DNA of 64,000 nucleotides from VXPQ01 sp965223485 (GCA_965223485.1 OZ244993.1:372001-436000), one strand, 5' to 3'; counted from the stretch's first letter, positions 26,173 to 33,856 are shown. Notes: generated by a model from the letters alone, not told the origin. Numbers and translations are program-made.

Positions 26173-27384
26173 GCTACGATTCGGGGTCATGTCCGCGCCT
26201 TTGAGCGACGAATCGCTTTCAGGTCTTACCGGAGTATCTTCCTTCGCCTGACCCGCCGAGGATAGTCCCACCCGCTGAAAGGATTCAAGACCCTTTCGAC
26301 GAACATTCCGTGCCGCATTCACGTCCCGGTCGGACGCATAGCCGCAGTGCTCGCACTCGTAGATGCGTTGCGACAGCGTGACCTTCTCACGGGGTAGCGA
26401 CAGACAGTGCGAGCATGTCTGCGTCGTGTAATGCGGTGCAACCGTTACGCACTGGCCTCCGGCGCTCTCAGCCTTGTAGACCAGTTGAGTTGCAATAGTA
26501 CCGAGCGATTGCGAAAGAATCGCCCTGTTCAGACCACGCTTGCGGCTTCCGCCCGCTGCGGTCATGTTCTGTAGTTTCAGGTCTTCGATCGCAAGGTTGG
26601 CGCTATGTCGTTTGACAATCGCCGTCGTCATTCGGTGAATGGCGTTGCGGCGGCGTACGGCTATGCGGCGGGACTCTTTAGCAAGGCTCGCCTTCGCTTT
26701 CTTGCGCCCGTTGGAGCCGCGCTGCGCCCTCGCTACGCGCCTCTGTAGACGCTTGCGACGAGTGTCGTCGGCGATGAACGGTGCGTACTGCACGCCGTTT
26801 GATAGTGTTACGGCAGCCTTCACGCCCAAGTCTACACCTACCACATCGCGCTTGTCAACTGCCTTCAGCCCTTTATCAACGTCGCAGACAAGTTGAATCT
26901 CGTACCGCAATGGGGTACGGACGACACGGACGATCTTCACCGTAGCAGTGTCCAAAACATTGCGGCGGTCCGTGAACGATAGGCGACCAATGCCCTTGAT
27001 CTGCACGTAATAACCACCCTGTTTCCGCCTGCGTGGTTTAGCCTTTTCTGTCTCAAACGAATGCACACCCCCGTCAATCGGGCGAAATCGAGGAAGACCT
27101 TTGTAGTCCCGGAAAAACTTGTCGTAACCACGGCGTACTCGTTGCAAGACCGAACGCTGGCAAGCTACATTCCACTGATCGGTGCGTTGATCTGAGGATC
27201 GCTGACATGTCAGCCACTTGCACAGATCGTAGAATGACGGTGTTTTCTGGTCTTCCGCGTACTGATCCCGGCAATACGCCACCGTTTGATTCCGCAGCCA
27301 ACCAAGGTGCAGAAACAGGGATTCGAGGCGGTCGTGTCTGGCCGCCGTAAATCCCTCAATGCGATATGCGTAAACCCTTGTCAT
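26155..27384 (-). CDS. tnpB: TnpB RNA-guided nuclease homologue
   Basis: A 409-residue TnpB. The RuvC residues are all present: Asp185 in VVGVDLGVKAAVTLSNG, Glu267 in LAIEDLKLQN and Asp354 in SDRDVNAARN. The zinc ribbon has CSHC at 324-327 and CEHC at 344-347. The N-terminal OrfB helix-turn-helix part (HLGWLRNQTVAYC) is also intact. TnpB proteins cut DNA guided by an omega RNA made from the end of the element and help the element persist. Here the stop codon lies inside the terminal repeat, so the omega-RNA scaffold would have to overlap the 3' end of the coding region and its guide would be abiEii sequence beyond 26150. Confidence 0.92.
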   Translation of the reverse strand: MTRVYAYRIEGFTAARHDRLESLFLHLGWLRNQTVAYCRDQYAEDQKTPSFYDLCKWLTCQRSSDQRTDQWNVACQRSVLQRVRRGYDKFFRDYKGLPRFRPIDGGVHSFETEKAKPRRRKQGGYYVQIKGIGRLSFTDRRNVLDTATVKIVRVVRTPLRYEIQLVCDVDKGLKAVDKRDVVGVDLGVKAAVTLSNGVQYAPFIADDTRRKRLQRRVARAQRGSNGRKKAKASLAKESRRIAVRRRNAIHRMTTAIVKRHSANLAIEDLKLQNMTAAGGSRKRGLNRAILSQSLGTIATQLVYKAESAGGQCVTVAPHYTTQTCSHCLSLPREKVTLSQRIYECEHCGYASDRDVNAARNVRRKGLESFQRVGLSSAGQAKEDTPVRPESDSSLKGADMTPNRSGYYRI

Positions 27385-27428
27385 GCAACAGGTTACACGA
27401 TCTCAACCCGTGTTTTGATCCCCTATTT

Positions 27429-27451
27429 GGTTACTATCGTATATAAGTCCC
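27429..27451 (-). repeat. Right terminal inverted repeat
   Basis: The exact reverse complement of 26150-26172. It lies 44 bases upstream of the tnpB start and immediately before the right copy of the eight-base target duplication. Confidence 0.92.
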
Positions 27452-27459
27452 AAATCTTT
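27452..27459. repeat. Target-site duplication, right copy
   Basis: AAATCTTT, identical to 26142-26149. On the minus strand it encodes the end of the truncated 5' part of abiEii (GAA AGA TTT with the preceding bases). Confidence 0.9.
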
Positions 27460-27555
27460 CGCCAGCATAGCGAGCGAGAAACAACTGATGCTCCACGCCA
27501 CTTTCTTTCGACTTGTTGTACAGGCGGGTCCGGACAGACGCCGCAAAATTCCTGA

Positions 27556-28161
27556 TCATAGGACCCCAAGCTCCAGGGCTGTGCGCAACCGGCGCGAAGG
27601 AAGTTCCTCAAGCGTTCGCATCAGAGCATCGACCGTTACCTTGCGTTCCCGGAGCCCTTCGTGCAATGCCTCAAGAGCGGCTTCTCGTCCGATCAGGCGT
27701 TCGAATCGGAAACAATCGACGATTGTGCGGGCTGGCGACGTGATGCGCGCCGGAACCCCCTCGAATGCGATGTCGCGCACCCCATAGGTCCAGGCAGCAC
27801 CGCTGAAGCGGATCAGGCGAGTCTGAATCTGCGGTAGCCGGGGAGGTCTTGCCTTGTGGTGAATGGCGATCCAGACCCGGGGCGAAAGCCGGGTGCCGAT
27901 CTCGTAAAAATTGAGTGCCGTAATGAGACAAACAACTGCATTGGGCACCCGGGCGCATACAGCGGCCACGGTAGCGTGTTCAGTCAGTTCGGCGCTGACG
28001 AGCCGGTACAGACCGCGCTGGACCCGCTCAACCACGCCGGCCCGGACCAACCGAACGAGTTGGTCGTAGGTAATTCCCAGTTTTTCAACCTCTCCAGGTC
28101 GAAAAAAGGCTCCAAGGCCAGCGCTGTGAAGGCGATCTTTGTCGAGTTGAATCGTTGTCAT
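27556..28161 (-). CDS. abiEi: AbiEi family antitoxin/transcriptional regulator
   Basis: A 201-residue AbiEi. The N-terminal winged helix-turn-helix (FRPGEVEKLGITYDQLVRLV, RAGVVERVQRGLYRLV) is followed by the antitoxin domain (TVAAVCARVPNAVVCLITAL, GVRDIAFEGVPARITSPART). AbiEi neutralises the nucleotidyltransferase AbiEii and represses its own operon by binding inverted repeats. The stop overlaps the abiEii start by four bases. It has its own promoter and palindromic operators upstream, in the gap after hsdM. With the toxin gene broken, it may persist only as a regulator. Confidence 0.92.
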   Translation of the reverse strand: MTTIQLDKDRLHSAGLGAFFRPGEVEKLGITYDQLVRLVRAGVVERVQRGLYRLVSAELTEHATVAAVCARVPNAVVCLITALNFYEIGTRLSPRVWIAIHHKARPPRLPQIQTRLIRFSGAAWTYGVRDIAFEGVPARITSPARTIVDCFRFERLIGREAALEALHEGLRERKVTVDALMRTLEELPSRRLRTALELGVL

Positions 28162-28171
28162 TCTTTAAAAT

Positions 28172-28200
28172 TGTCGGCATATTGATTGTGAATGCCGACA
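28172..28200 (-). promoter_or_regulatory. Inverted-repeat operator before abiEi
   Basis: TGTCGGCAT at 28172-28180 and ATGCCGACA at 28192-28200 are perfect nine-base arms separated by eleven bases, 11 bases before the abiEi start. The inner end overlaps the -10 box at 28205-28200. AbiEi proteins are known to bind inverted repeats in their promoter, so this is the likely autoregulatory operator. Confidence 0.7.
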
Positions 28201-28228
28201 TTATACGAAATTTCTATCTACATGTCAA
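28200..28228 (-). promoter_or_regulatory. Consensus promoter of abiEi
   Basis: On the minus strand TTGACA (28228-28223), a 17-base spacer and TATAAT (28205-28200) give a perfect housekeeping-type promoter 39 bases upstream of the abiEi ATG. Bacteroidota primary sigma factors usually use a different -10/-33 pattern, so such a perfect match fits acquisition from another phylum. Confidence 0.65.
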
Positions 28229-28306
28229 TGGCAAGACCGATATTAATTGCATCGTTGACGACTTGACGGCATACAGGATCTGGCCGATCATATCTTCCGG
28301 CGCCTG

Positions 28307-28338
28307 GATAATGTCGGCACTCATATGCAACTGCCGAC
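28307..28338 (-). promoter_or_regulatory. Second inverted-repeat operator upstream of abiEi
   Basis: TGTCGGCA at 28312-28319 and TGCCGAC at 28332-28338 repeat the half-sites of the first operator with nearly the same spacing (start to start 20 instead of 21). ATAATGTCGGCA at 28308-28319 is the inverted copy of TGCCGACATTAT at 28193-28204. Two such sites match the two-repeat layout described for AbiEi-regulated promoters. Confidence 0.55.
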
Positions 28339-28345
28339 TTTTATT

Positions 28346-30502
28346 TCACTTTGCAGGCTCCGTCGTCATCCCTTGCAGCATCTCCAGAATCTCATTCTCG
28401 ACAACCTGGATATCCGCTTCGATTTCCCCGAGCGGGCGCGGCGGCTTATACCGGTAGAAATAGCGATTGAAGTTGATCTCGTAGCCGACCAGGCCAACCT
28501 TTCCGTCCTTGCGGTCGCGCTTCGACGTGTCAATCCGGGTGTCGGAAACATGGGGCTTGACCTCGCGCTCCAAAAAAACGCGGACGCTGGCAGGCACGCC
28601 ATCGTCGTCCACAGAATCGTCCCCTTCGGCGAGCGGCACCCGCTCGGTGTCGCGCAGCGCCGGGTCGGCCTCTCGCTCGCCGCCCTTATCAAGGCAAATC
28701 GCAGCCGTCTCGTCGCGCTCGGAGAGCGCCTTGAGGATCGCTTTCTTCACTGGTGCAGAAAGTCTGAGATCGGCCCTTCTGGCCGCTGTCTCGATTTCCG
28801 CAAGAAACGTTTCACGGTCCTTGTACAGTGTATCGGGCAGCTTCCAGAGCATAGTCAGAATGGCTTGCTGCAAAGCCTCTCCATCGGCCTTTTCCCTAAC
28901 GCCTGCATCGCCCCGCTTCCTCGATTTCGCCAGATTCTGAAAGCCTTTCTGCTCCGGGAGACGATCAATGCGTTCCTCGCTGGCCTGGAAATTCAGTCGC
29001 AGCGGACGTTCAACGGTGATTTTGCGGTAGCCGAATTGCGTGGTCGGAAAGATACGGCTGACGACAACCTTCTCGTCTGCGCCGTTCGTGTCGATTTTTC
29101 GGGTATCGCCATCCTTGAAATCGGCAAGTATCTTCAGCACATCCGCCGCTTTCCCCAGCGGTATCTCTCTCCGCTTGTTGCCGAGGCTCCGATTCATCGG
29201 CGACCAGGACGCGGTGGCGTCGATGAGTTGCACCCTGCCTTTGCGAGCCGGCGCCTTACGGTTGGTCAGCAGCCACACGTAGGTGGCAATGCCGGTGTTG
29301 TAGAAAAGCTGTTCCGGCAGAGCGATCAGCGCTTCGAGCAAGTCGTTCTCCAGGACAAACCGGCGAATTTCGCTCTCGCCGCTACCCGCATCGCCGGTAA
29401 ACAGCGGCGAACCGTTCATGATGATCGCAATGCGTGCGCCGCCCTGGTCCGGCGCCTTGGCCCGTGCAAGCATATGCAACAGGAACAGAGTCTGTCCGTC
29501 GCTGATACGCGGCAGCCCCGGGCCGAACCGACCGGCCGAACCGCGTTCGTGTTCCGCGGTAACCGTATCCTTGTCGCGCTTCCAGTCCTTGCCGTAGGGA
29601 GGATTAGCAATCAGGTAATCGAAGGTTTTGTCGTCATGACGGTCGTTGGAAAGCGTACTGCCGAAAGCAATGTTGTCCGCGTCGCGCCCCTTCGGATCCT
29701 GTATGAACATATCGGATTTCGAGACCGCCCAGGTCTCCGGGTTTACCTCCTGGCCGAAGAGGTGGATGTCCGCCCGCCGATTGATCGGGTCCCGGACCAG
29801 ATCGCCGTTTCCCCGCCATCCGACCGTAATGTGTTTTCTGGCGATCATAAGCATCCCACCGGAACCGCAGCAAGGGTCATATACGCTGCGCACGACGCCA
29901 GGAACCGCAATGCGCTTTTCGTCGCCCGCGAGCATGAGATCCACCATCAGATGGACGACATCGCGCGGCGTGAAGTGTTCGCCGGGATTCTCGTCCAGGG
30001 CCTCGTTGAACTTGCGGATCAACTCTTCGAAAATCGTCCCCATCGTCGGGTTGTCGATCATGTACGGGTGCAGATCGACATCTTTGAACTTCTCCAGCAC
30101 CTGGAATAGCAGACCCGCTTCGTCGAGCTTGCTGATCGTGTTGTCGAAATCGAACTTGTCCAGCACCTCGCGCATGTTCTCGCTGAAGCCCGCGATGTAG
30201 TTTCTGAGATTGGCGGCAAGATTGGGTGCGTCGGCCGTCAGTTTTCCGAAATCGTAGCGGGAAATGTTGTAGAAAGCAAACCCCGAGGCGATACGCAGTT
30301 GTCCATCCAGATGCTCCAGGCCGGTTCCCCGCAACGCTGCCTGGCGCCGGAGCACCTCATCCTTGGTCGGGGCAAGCACACAATCAAGCCGGCGAAGCAC
30401 GGTCAGCGGTAGAATGACATCCTGATATTTGCCGCGCTTGAAGCTGTCCCGGATCAGGTCCGCAACGCTCCAGATAAAGCTTACGATCTCGCTATGATTC
30501 AT
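28346..30502 (-). CDS. hsdM: Type I DNA methyltransferase subunit HsdM
   Basis: A 718-residue N6-adenine methyltransferase. The helical N-terminal domain (1-150: SFIWSVADLIRDSFKRGKYQ) is followed by the AdoMet motif DPCCGSGG at 209-216 and the catalytic NPPY at 300-303 (IANPPYGKDW). It is longer than the usual ~500-residue HsdM because of a charged C-terminal region that ends in an YFYRYKPPRPLGEIEADI helix. Two HsdM and one HsdS form the methylase; HsdR adds cleavage. It is first in the minus-strand set, separated from abiEi by 184 bases. Confidence 0.95.
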   Translation of the reverse strand: MNHSEIVSFIWSVADLIRDSFKRGKYQDVILPLTVLRRLDCVLAPTKDEVLRRQAALRGTGLEHLDGQLRIASGFAFYNISRYDFGKLTADAPNLAANLRNYIAGFSENMREVLDKFDFDNTISKLDEAGLLFQVLEKFKDVDLHPYMIDNPTMGTIFEELIRKFNEALDENPGEHFTPRDVVHLMVDLMLAGDEKRIAVPGVVRSVYDPCCGSGGMLMIARKHITVGWRGNGDLVRDPINRRADIHLFGQEVNPETWAVSKSDMFIQDPKGRDADNIAFGSTLSNDRHDDKTFDYLIANPPYGKDWKRDKDTVTAEHERGSAGRFGPGLPRISDGQTLFLLHMLARAKAPDQGGARIAIIMNGSPLFTGDAGSGESEIRRFVLENDLLEALIALPEQLFYNTGIATYVWLLTNRKAPARKGRVQLIDATASWSPMNRSLGNKRREIPLGKAADVLKILADFKDGDTRKIDTNGADEKVVVSRIFPTTQFGYRKITVERPLRLNFQASEERIDRLPEQKGFQNLAKSRKRGDAGVREKADGEALQQAILTMLWKLPDTLYKDRETFLAEIETAARRADLRLSAPVKKAILKALSERDETAAICLDKGGEREADPALRDTERVPLAEGDDSVDDDGVPASVRVFLEREVKPHVSDTRIDTSKRDRKDGKVGLVGYEINFNRYFYRYKPPRPLGEIEADIQVVENEILEMLQGMTTEPAK

Positions 30503-30727
30503 TTTTTCACCCGGTCGGAGACGTGTTATCGCTCCACCTGCAACATAACTGGATAATCGAATACCGGATCAATCAATGGACCTGCTCCGGTTCTGTTCCG
30601 TTCGGACGCCATTATAAAACGACTTCGGTACAGATAGCCCAATACAGACGGGAAAAAGAGCGTGGCAAAAGCCCCTGCTTTCGCATTCCCACCGGCAACA
30701 TCGGGCCGCGATCTCCGTTGATGCTGT

Positions 30728-31714
30728 ATGCGCGCTTCTTATGTTCGACCCTTCTTCCTTGCGGTAATCCTTGTCCTGACCGGAGCGGGCATCCTTCCAT
30801 CGGCGGCCCAACCCGGACCGGCCACCACCTTTTCCTTTCTGCGGCTTGCCCCTTCCGCACGGGCCGCCTCGCTGGCCGGCGCATTCTCCGCCGTATACGA
30901 TGAAGACGTCAACGCCCTCTTCTACAACCCGGCCCTGCTCAACCCGGACATGCACCGCACGCTCTCCGTCACGTACCTCAACCATCTGGGGGGCATTCAT
31001 GCGGGATTCGTGTCGCATGCCCGGCATTGGGAAGGCATCGGTACGCTGGGCGCGGGACTGCGCTACGTAACCTGGGGCAGCACCGAAGGATACGATGCGG
31101 CCGGCAACGCCACAGAAAGCTTCGGCGCAAACGATGTAGCGCTCACCGCATCCTGGGCCCGCGCCCATGACGAACGCTTGCGGTACGGCGCAAACCTCCA
31201 CGCGGTGTTCTCAAGCGTCGAAACAGCCAGTGCTTCGGCCTTCGCCGCAGACGCCGGCGTGCTCTACCATGTGCCCGAACAGCAACTGTCCCTGAGCGCT
31301 TCCGTGCATAACATAGGCATTGTGGCGGATGCACTCGGCTCGTCCAGGGATACGCTGCCGCTCGATCTGCGCGTGGGGGTTTCCAAACGCTTCCGGTATC
31401 TGCCCCTGCTTCTTTCTGTGTCGGGCTACAATCTGAACCGGATAGGCGAAGAAAGCGAAGGGCGGAGCACAGCGTCGGGCGTGCTCCGGCACGCAGCCGT
31501 CGGCTGGGAATTCTTTTTCAGCGATGTGTTCCGTCTCCGGCTGGGATACAACCACCGGCAGCATCAGGACCTGAAAATAAAAAACCGGCTGGATATGGCC
31601 GGCGTGGGCGTGGGATGCGGGATCAGAGTGGCAAACTTCCGTTTTGACTATGCCTTCAACTCGTGGTCAACGTTGGGCGGCCTGCATCAGATCACCGTAC
31701 GTACGGGAATCTGA
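30728..31714 (+). CDS. PorQ-like type IX secretion outer membrane protein
   Basis: A 328-residue exported beta-barrel with signal peptide (FFLAVILVLTGAGILPSAAQP) and the PorV/PorQ-type opening: FSFLRLAPSARAASLAGAFSA, then EDVNALFYNPALLN and LNHLGGIHAGFVSHA, and a C-terminal strand ending HQITVRTGI. PorQ proteins belong to the outer-membrane shuttle/attachment machinery of the type IX secretion system and are confined to Bacteroidota and relatives. No other type IX gene is adjacent. It lies just outside the defence island. Confidence 0.8.
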   Translation: MRASYVRPFFLAVILVLTGAGILPSAAQPGPATTFSFLRLAPSARAASLAGAFSAVYDEDVNALFYNPALLNPDMHRTLSVTYLNHLGGIHAGFVSHARHWEGIGTLGAGLRYVTWGSTEGYDAAGNATESFGANDVALTASWARAHDERLRYGANLHAVFSSVETASASAFAADAGVLYHVPEQQLSLSASVHNIGIVADALGSSRDTLPLDLRVGVSKRFRYLPLLLSVSGYNLNRIGEESEGRSTASGVLRHAAVGWEFFFSDVFRLRLGYNHRQHQDLKIKNRLDMAGVGVGCGIRVANFRFDYAFNSWSTLGGLHQITVRTGI

Positions 31715-31747
31715 CCCTGCTGCTACGACACCATCTCCTTTTCCTAC

Positions 31748-32662
31748 TCAGGATCCTCCCTGTAACAGGCTCTTCCTGGAGTAAATCAGAGTCGTGTCGA
31801 GCGTACCGTGCCGCATGCGCGCCCGGACCTCCTCGATATCCATGCCCTCGTTCAGCCAGATGAGAGGCGCCGTGTGCGTGAGGCTGTGCGGGCTGACGCC
31901 GCTCCGTTTCAGGTCAGCCGCTGCCAGATACCGGTTGATCCGGCTTCGGACGGAGCGCGTATTCAGGCGTTGCCCGTTCGAGCGATGACCGTGAGACACG
32001 AATAACGGATGTTCAGGCAGAACGGAGTCGCGCGCTGCGAGGTAGCGCTCTATCTTCTCGATCACCGGGGCGTCCAGGGGCGCCTGCCGATCCTTGACGG
32101 TACGCCCCTTGCCCTGCACCCGCAGAAACCTCCCGAGCAAAGTGTGTTCGACATCCCGTACATCGGCCCGTACGATCTCGATCTCGCTGAGTCCTGCATA
32201 CAGCATCAGGTAGACCATGGCCTGATCCCGTTTCCCAAGCAGGGTCGTATCGTCAAGCACGTGCAATAGCTGCCGGATGTCCGCTTCCGTGAGCACGGCG
32301 CGAGAGTGCGACGACGGGCGGCGGTTCCCCTTGACCGCAAGGGCCGGGTTCTTGTCCATCAGGCCGATGACGACGAGATATTGGCAGAACTGCCGGAAAG
32401 CGGTCAGGTAGGTGGATACGGACGCCTCGCTCAGTGAGCGCGTCTCCATCAGATAGGCTTTGTACGCCCGAACCCCATCCTCCGAGAAACGAAATGCGTC
32501 GGCCTGCCCGGCAAACCACCGCTCGAATTCGCGGAGCGCCCTGCTGTAGGTCCCCACCGTATCGGCGCTCTTTTCCCTGAGGTACTCCCGCCGAAAATCC
32601 TGCAACCGCTTTGCAAGTTCACCGGTTGTCAGTTTGAGGAGTTCGATGTGCGACGAAGCCAT
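31748..32662 (-). CDS. Tyrosine recombinase lacking catalytic arginines
   Basis: About 304 residues from the ATG at 32662 (the frame opens at 32692). A SAM-like core-binding domain (DTVGTYSRALREFERWF) is followed by the catalytic domain. The nucleophilic Tyr is present (LDTTLIYSRKS) as are the RMRHG His and the beta-hairpin Lys (VQGKGRTVKD). However, the first Arg, usually in GLRxxEI, is Ser (AGLSEIEIVRA), and the second, usually in HxLRH, is Thr (PHSLTHTA). Without both arginines strand cleavage should be severely impaired. It may be a decayed integrase of the neighbouring island, or a DNA-binding relic. Confidence 0.85.
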   Translation of the reverse strand: MASSHIELLKLTTGELAKRLQDFRREYLREKSADTVGTYSRALREFERWFAGQADAFRFSEDGVRAYKAYLMETRSLSEASVSTYLTAFRQFCQYLVVIGLMDKNPALAVKGNRRPSSHSRAVLTEADIRQLLHVLDDTTLLGKRDQAMVYLMLYAGLSEIEIVRADVRDVEHTLLGRFLRVQGKGRTVKDRQAPLDAPVIEKIERYLAARDSVLPEHPLFVSHGHRSNGQRLNTRSVRSRINRYLAAADLKRSGVSPHSLTHTAPLIWLNEGMDIEEVRARMRHGTLDTTLIYSRKSLLQGGS

Positions 32663-32922
32663 TATTGCCCATGATGAAGTATCCTGCGACACACCACAGA
32701 ATAGCCACCCGGGAAATCAAATGCAATAACGGAATTATATACAGCGAATTCCGTGAGTGGAGTGCCATCCGCGGCGGCCCGAACAAAGGAAGCGGCAGAT
32801 CCACCATCTTGCTTTGTAATTAGCGGCGCGGCGTCGCCGGCGACGACAAGAAGATGTGGAAACATGGTCACATGGTAACACAGCGATATAGCCGCGAAAG
32901 CGGGGACGGGGACACTTCCGGT

Positions 32923-33474
32923 TTAGCCGGTGCCGCTGTCGTCGTCTAACTCGAACCAGGATCCGCAGTAAGCCTTCCCCATCGTGTCCTCAAGGACGCC
33001 TCGAACCCGTGGTGTCACGATGCCCCTGTGACGCTCAATATGGCCCAGAAACCTGTTCAACGCCTGAGTATCGAACCGCACCTCCATCGTCTCGCCGGGC
33101 ACCAACCGCTGATTGTTCTTCTCGTGGGTCTCGGAATCGGCGGCCTCCTCGGAGAGCATCTGAAGCCGACCGTCCTCCTCAAAAAAGGCGTTCTCGAAAA
33201 AGCCTGGGGCGACCCTGAAAAGACCTGGTATGTCCAGCATTAGGCTGCTGACGACCACATCGCGACGACCGTTGTTGACTGCGTAGAGGAAGAGTTCGTT
33301 TGGCCGTCGCGCCAAGCCCTCGGCGGCGCTGTCCGCAGGCGCGAAGTGCAGGGAGTATGACCATCCATGGGACACGAACACGCTGACCCTGTCAGCCCGG
33401 AGAGCATTGACGGCGACGATCGTTGCCACGCCGGCGCCGTAGACCGCGATGACCAAGGCGATCACCCCCAACAT
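32923..33474 (-). CDS. Hypothetical single-pass membrane protein
   Basis: 183 residues from the ATG at 33474, where a membrane segment begins (GVIALVIAVYGAGVATIVAVNAL); the frame is open further upstream, but that sequence is Arg/Pro/Ser-rich and unconvincing. After the helix comes a ~150-residue soluble domain (VFVSHGWSYSLHF, LFLYAVNNGRRDVVVSSLML, VPGETMEVRFDTQALNRFL) that looks like a small beta-sandwich. I do not recognise the family. It sits between a decayed recombinase and a recombinase remnant, so it could be cargo of a former mobile element. Confidence 0.55.
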   Translation of the reverse strand: MLGVIALVIAVYGAGVATIVAVNALRADRVSVFVSHGWSYSLHFAPADSAAEGLARRPNELFLYAVNNGRRDVVVSSLMLDIPGLFRVAPGFFENAFFEEDGRLQMLSEEAADSETHEKNNQRLVPGETMEVRFDTQALNRFLGHIERHRGIVTPRVRGVLEDTMGKAYCGSWFELDDDSGTG

Positions 33475-33508
33475 GTGGCTCTCAGTGTGGTGCGCTGTCT
33501 CTGATCGG

Positions 33509-33766
33509 TCATCTACTTCCCCCGAAGTACGTCTTGACTGCTCCCCGCTCAATGAAGGACTGCACGATGCCGACCCGGCAGCTGTGTCCGGAGGCTCCGT
33601 CGATGCCGACCGCCGCAGCCGCGAAGGTGGCATCGGACACCGGCCGGCCGTCCAGCCACGCCGCGAATCGGGCAAGCGCCGCCCGGTAGGCCTTCGCGGT
33701 GTTGGGCACGATCGAGGCTTCGAGGGTGGCACTGACGCGCCGGACATCGCCGGCGGACAGTCCGTC
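33509..33766 (-). pseudogene. Tyrosine recombinase N-terminal remnant
   Basis: Minus-strand translation gives DGLSAGDVRRVSATLEAS, IVPNTAKAYRAALARFAAWL and DGRPVSDATFAA, the core-binding (SAM-like) start of a tyrosine recombinase. Similarity then stops and the frame ends without a catalytic domain. It differs from the recombinase at 31748-32662, so it is a second, truncated integrase. Confidence 0.55.
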
Positions 33767-33856
33767 GTTGCCGGAGTGTCCGAGCTAGTTCACGGGGGGT
33801 TTTGGTGTGCGATTTAGGCGAAGCTCAACTATGAATAAAACGGAATTACGGAGACC

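Larger units (their letters stand above)
26150..27451 (-). mobile_element. TnpB element with terminal inverted repeats
   Basis: A 1302-base insertion in abiEii. It is bounded by perfect 23-base inverted repeats (26150-26172 and 27429-27451) and flanked by an eight-base direct repeat. Its only gene is tnpB, which nearly fills it; no TnpA transposase is present, so it must have been moved in trans. IS200/IS605 and IS607 elements, the usual homes of TnpB, do not have such repeats and do not duplicate their target; ends of this kind are made by DDE transposases. I infer a non-autonomous element that combines DDE-type ends with a TnpB nuclease. Confidence 0.88.
25299..27559 (-). pseudogene. abiEii: AbiEii nucleotidyltransferase toxin, split by a TnpB element
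   Basis: The gene is in two pieces. The 5' piece runs from the ATG at 27559 to 27452 (36 codons, ending LARYAGERF); the 3' piece runs from 26141 to 25299 (24 codons LYRLGASSVRDRCVLK.. then 256 more). Removing 26142-27451 restores one 316-residue frame with LARYAGERFLYRLGASSVRD, the KAATLL box and RSTRDIDLL, typical of AbiEii nucleotidyltransferase toxins. The ATG overlaps the abiEi stop in ATGA, the normal abiE layout. At present the 5' piece stops five codons into the element. The 3' piece could start at 26069 but would lack the first active-site motif, so the toxin is probably inactive. Confidence 0.9.

Noticed and set aside
26155..27384. TnpB gene as a normal IS200/IS605 element
   Set aside because: No TnpA is next to it, and the inverted repeats plus target duplication do not fit that family's single-strand mechanism.
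32902..32917. CGGGGACGGGGACACT, resembling a REP-type mobile repeat end
   Set aside because: Only one copy was noticed, and no REP-associated transposase is near.
33475..33747. N-terminal extension of the membrane protein up to 33747
   Set aside because: The extra 91 residues are low-complexity and overlap the recombinase remnant in another frame; the membrane helix starts at the ATG at 33474.
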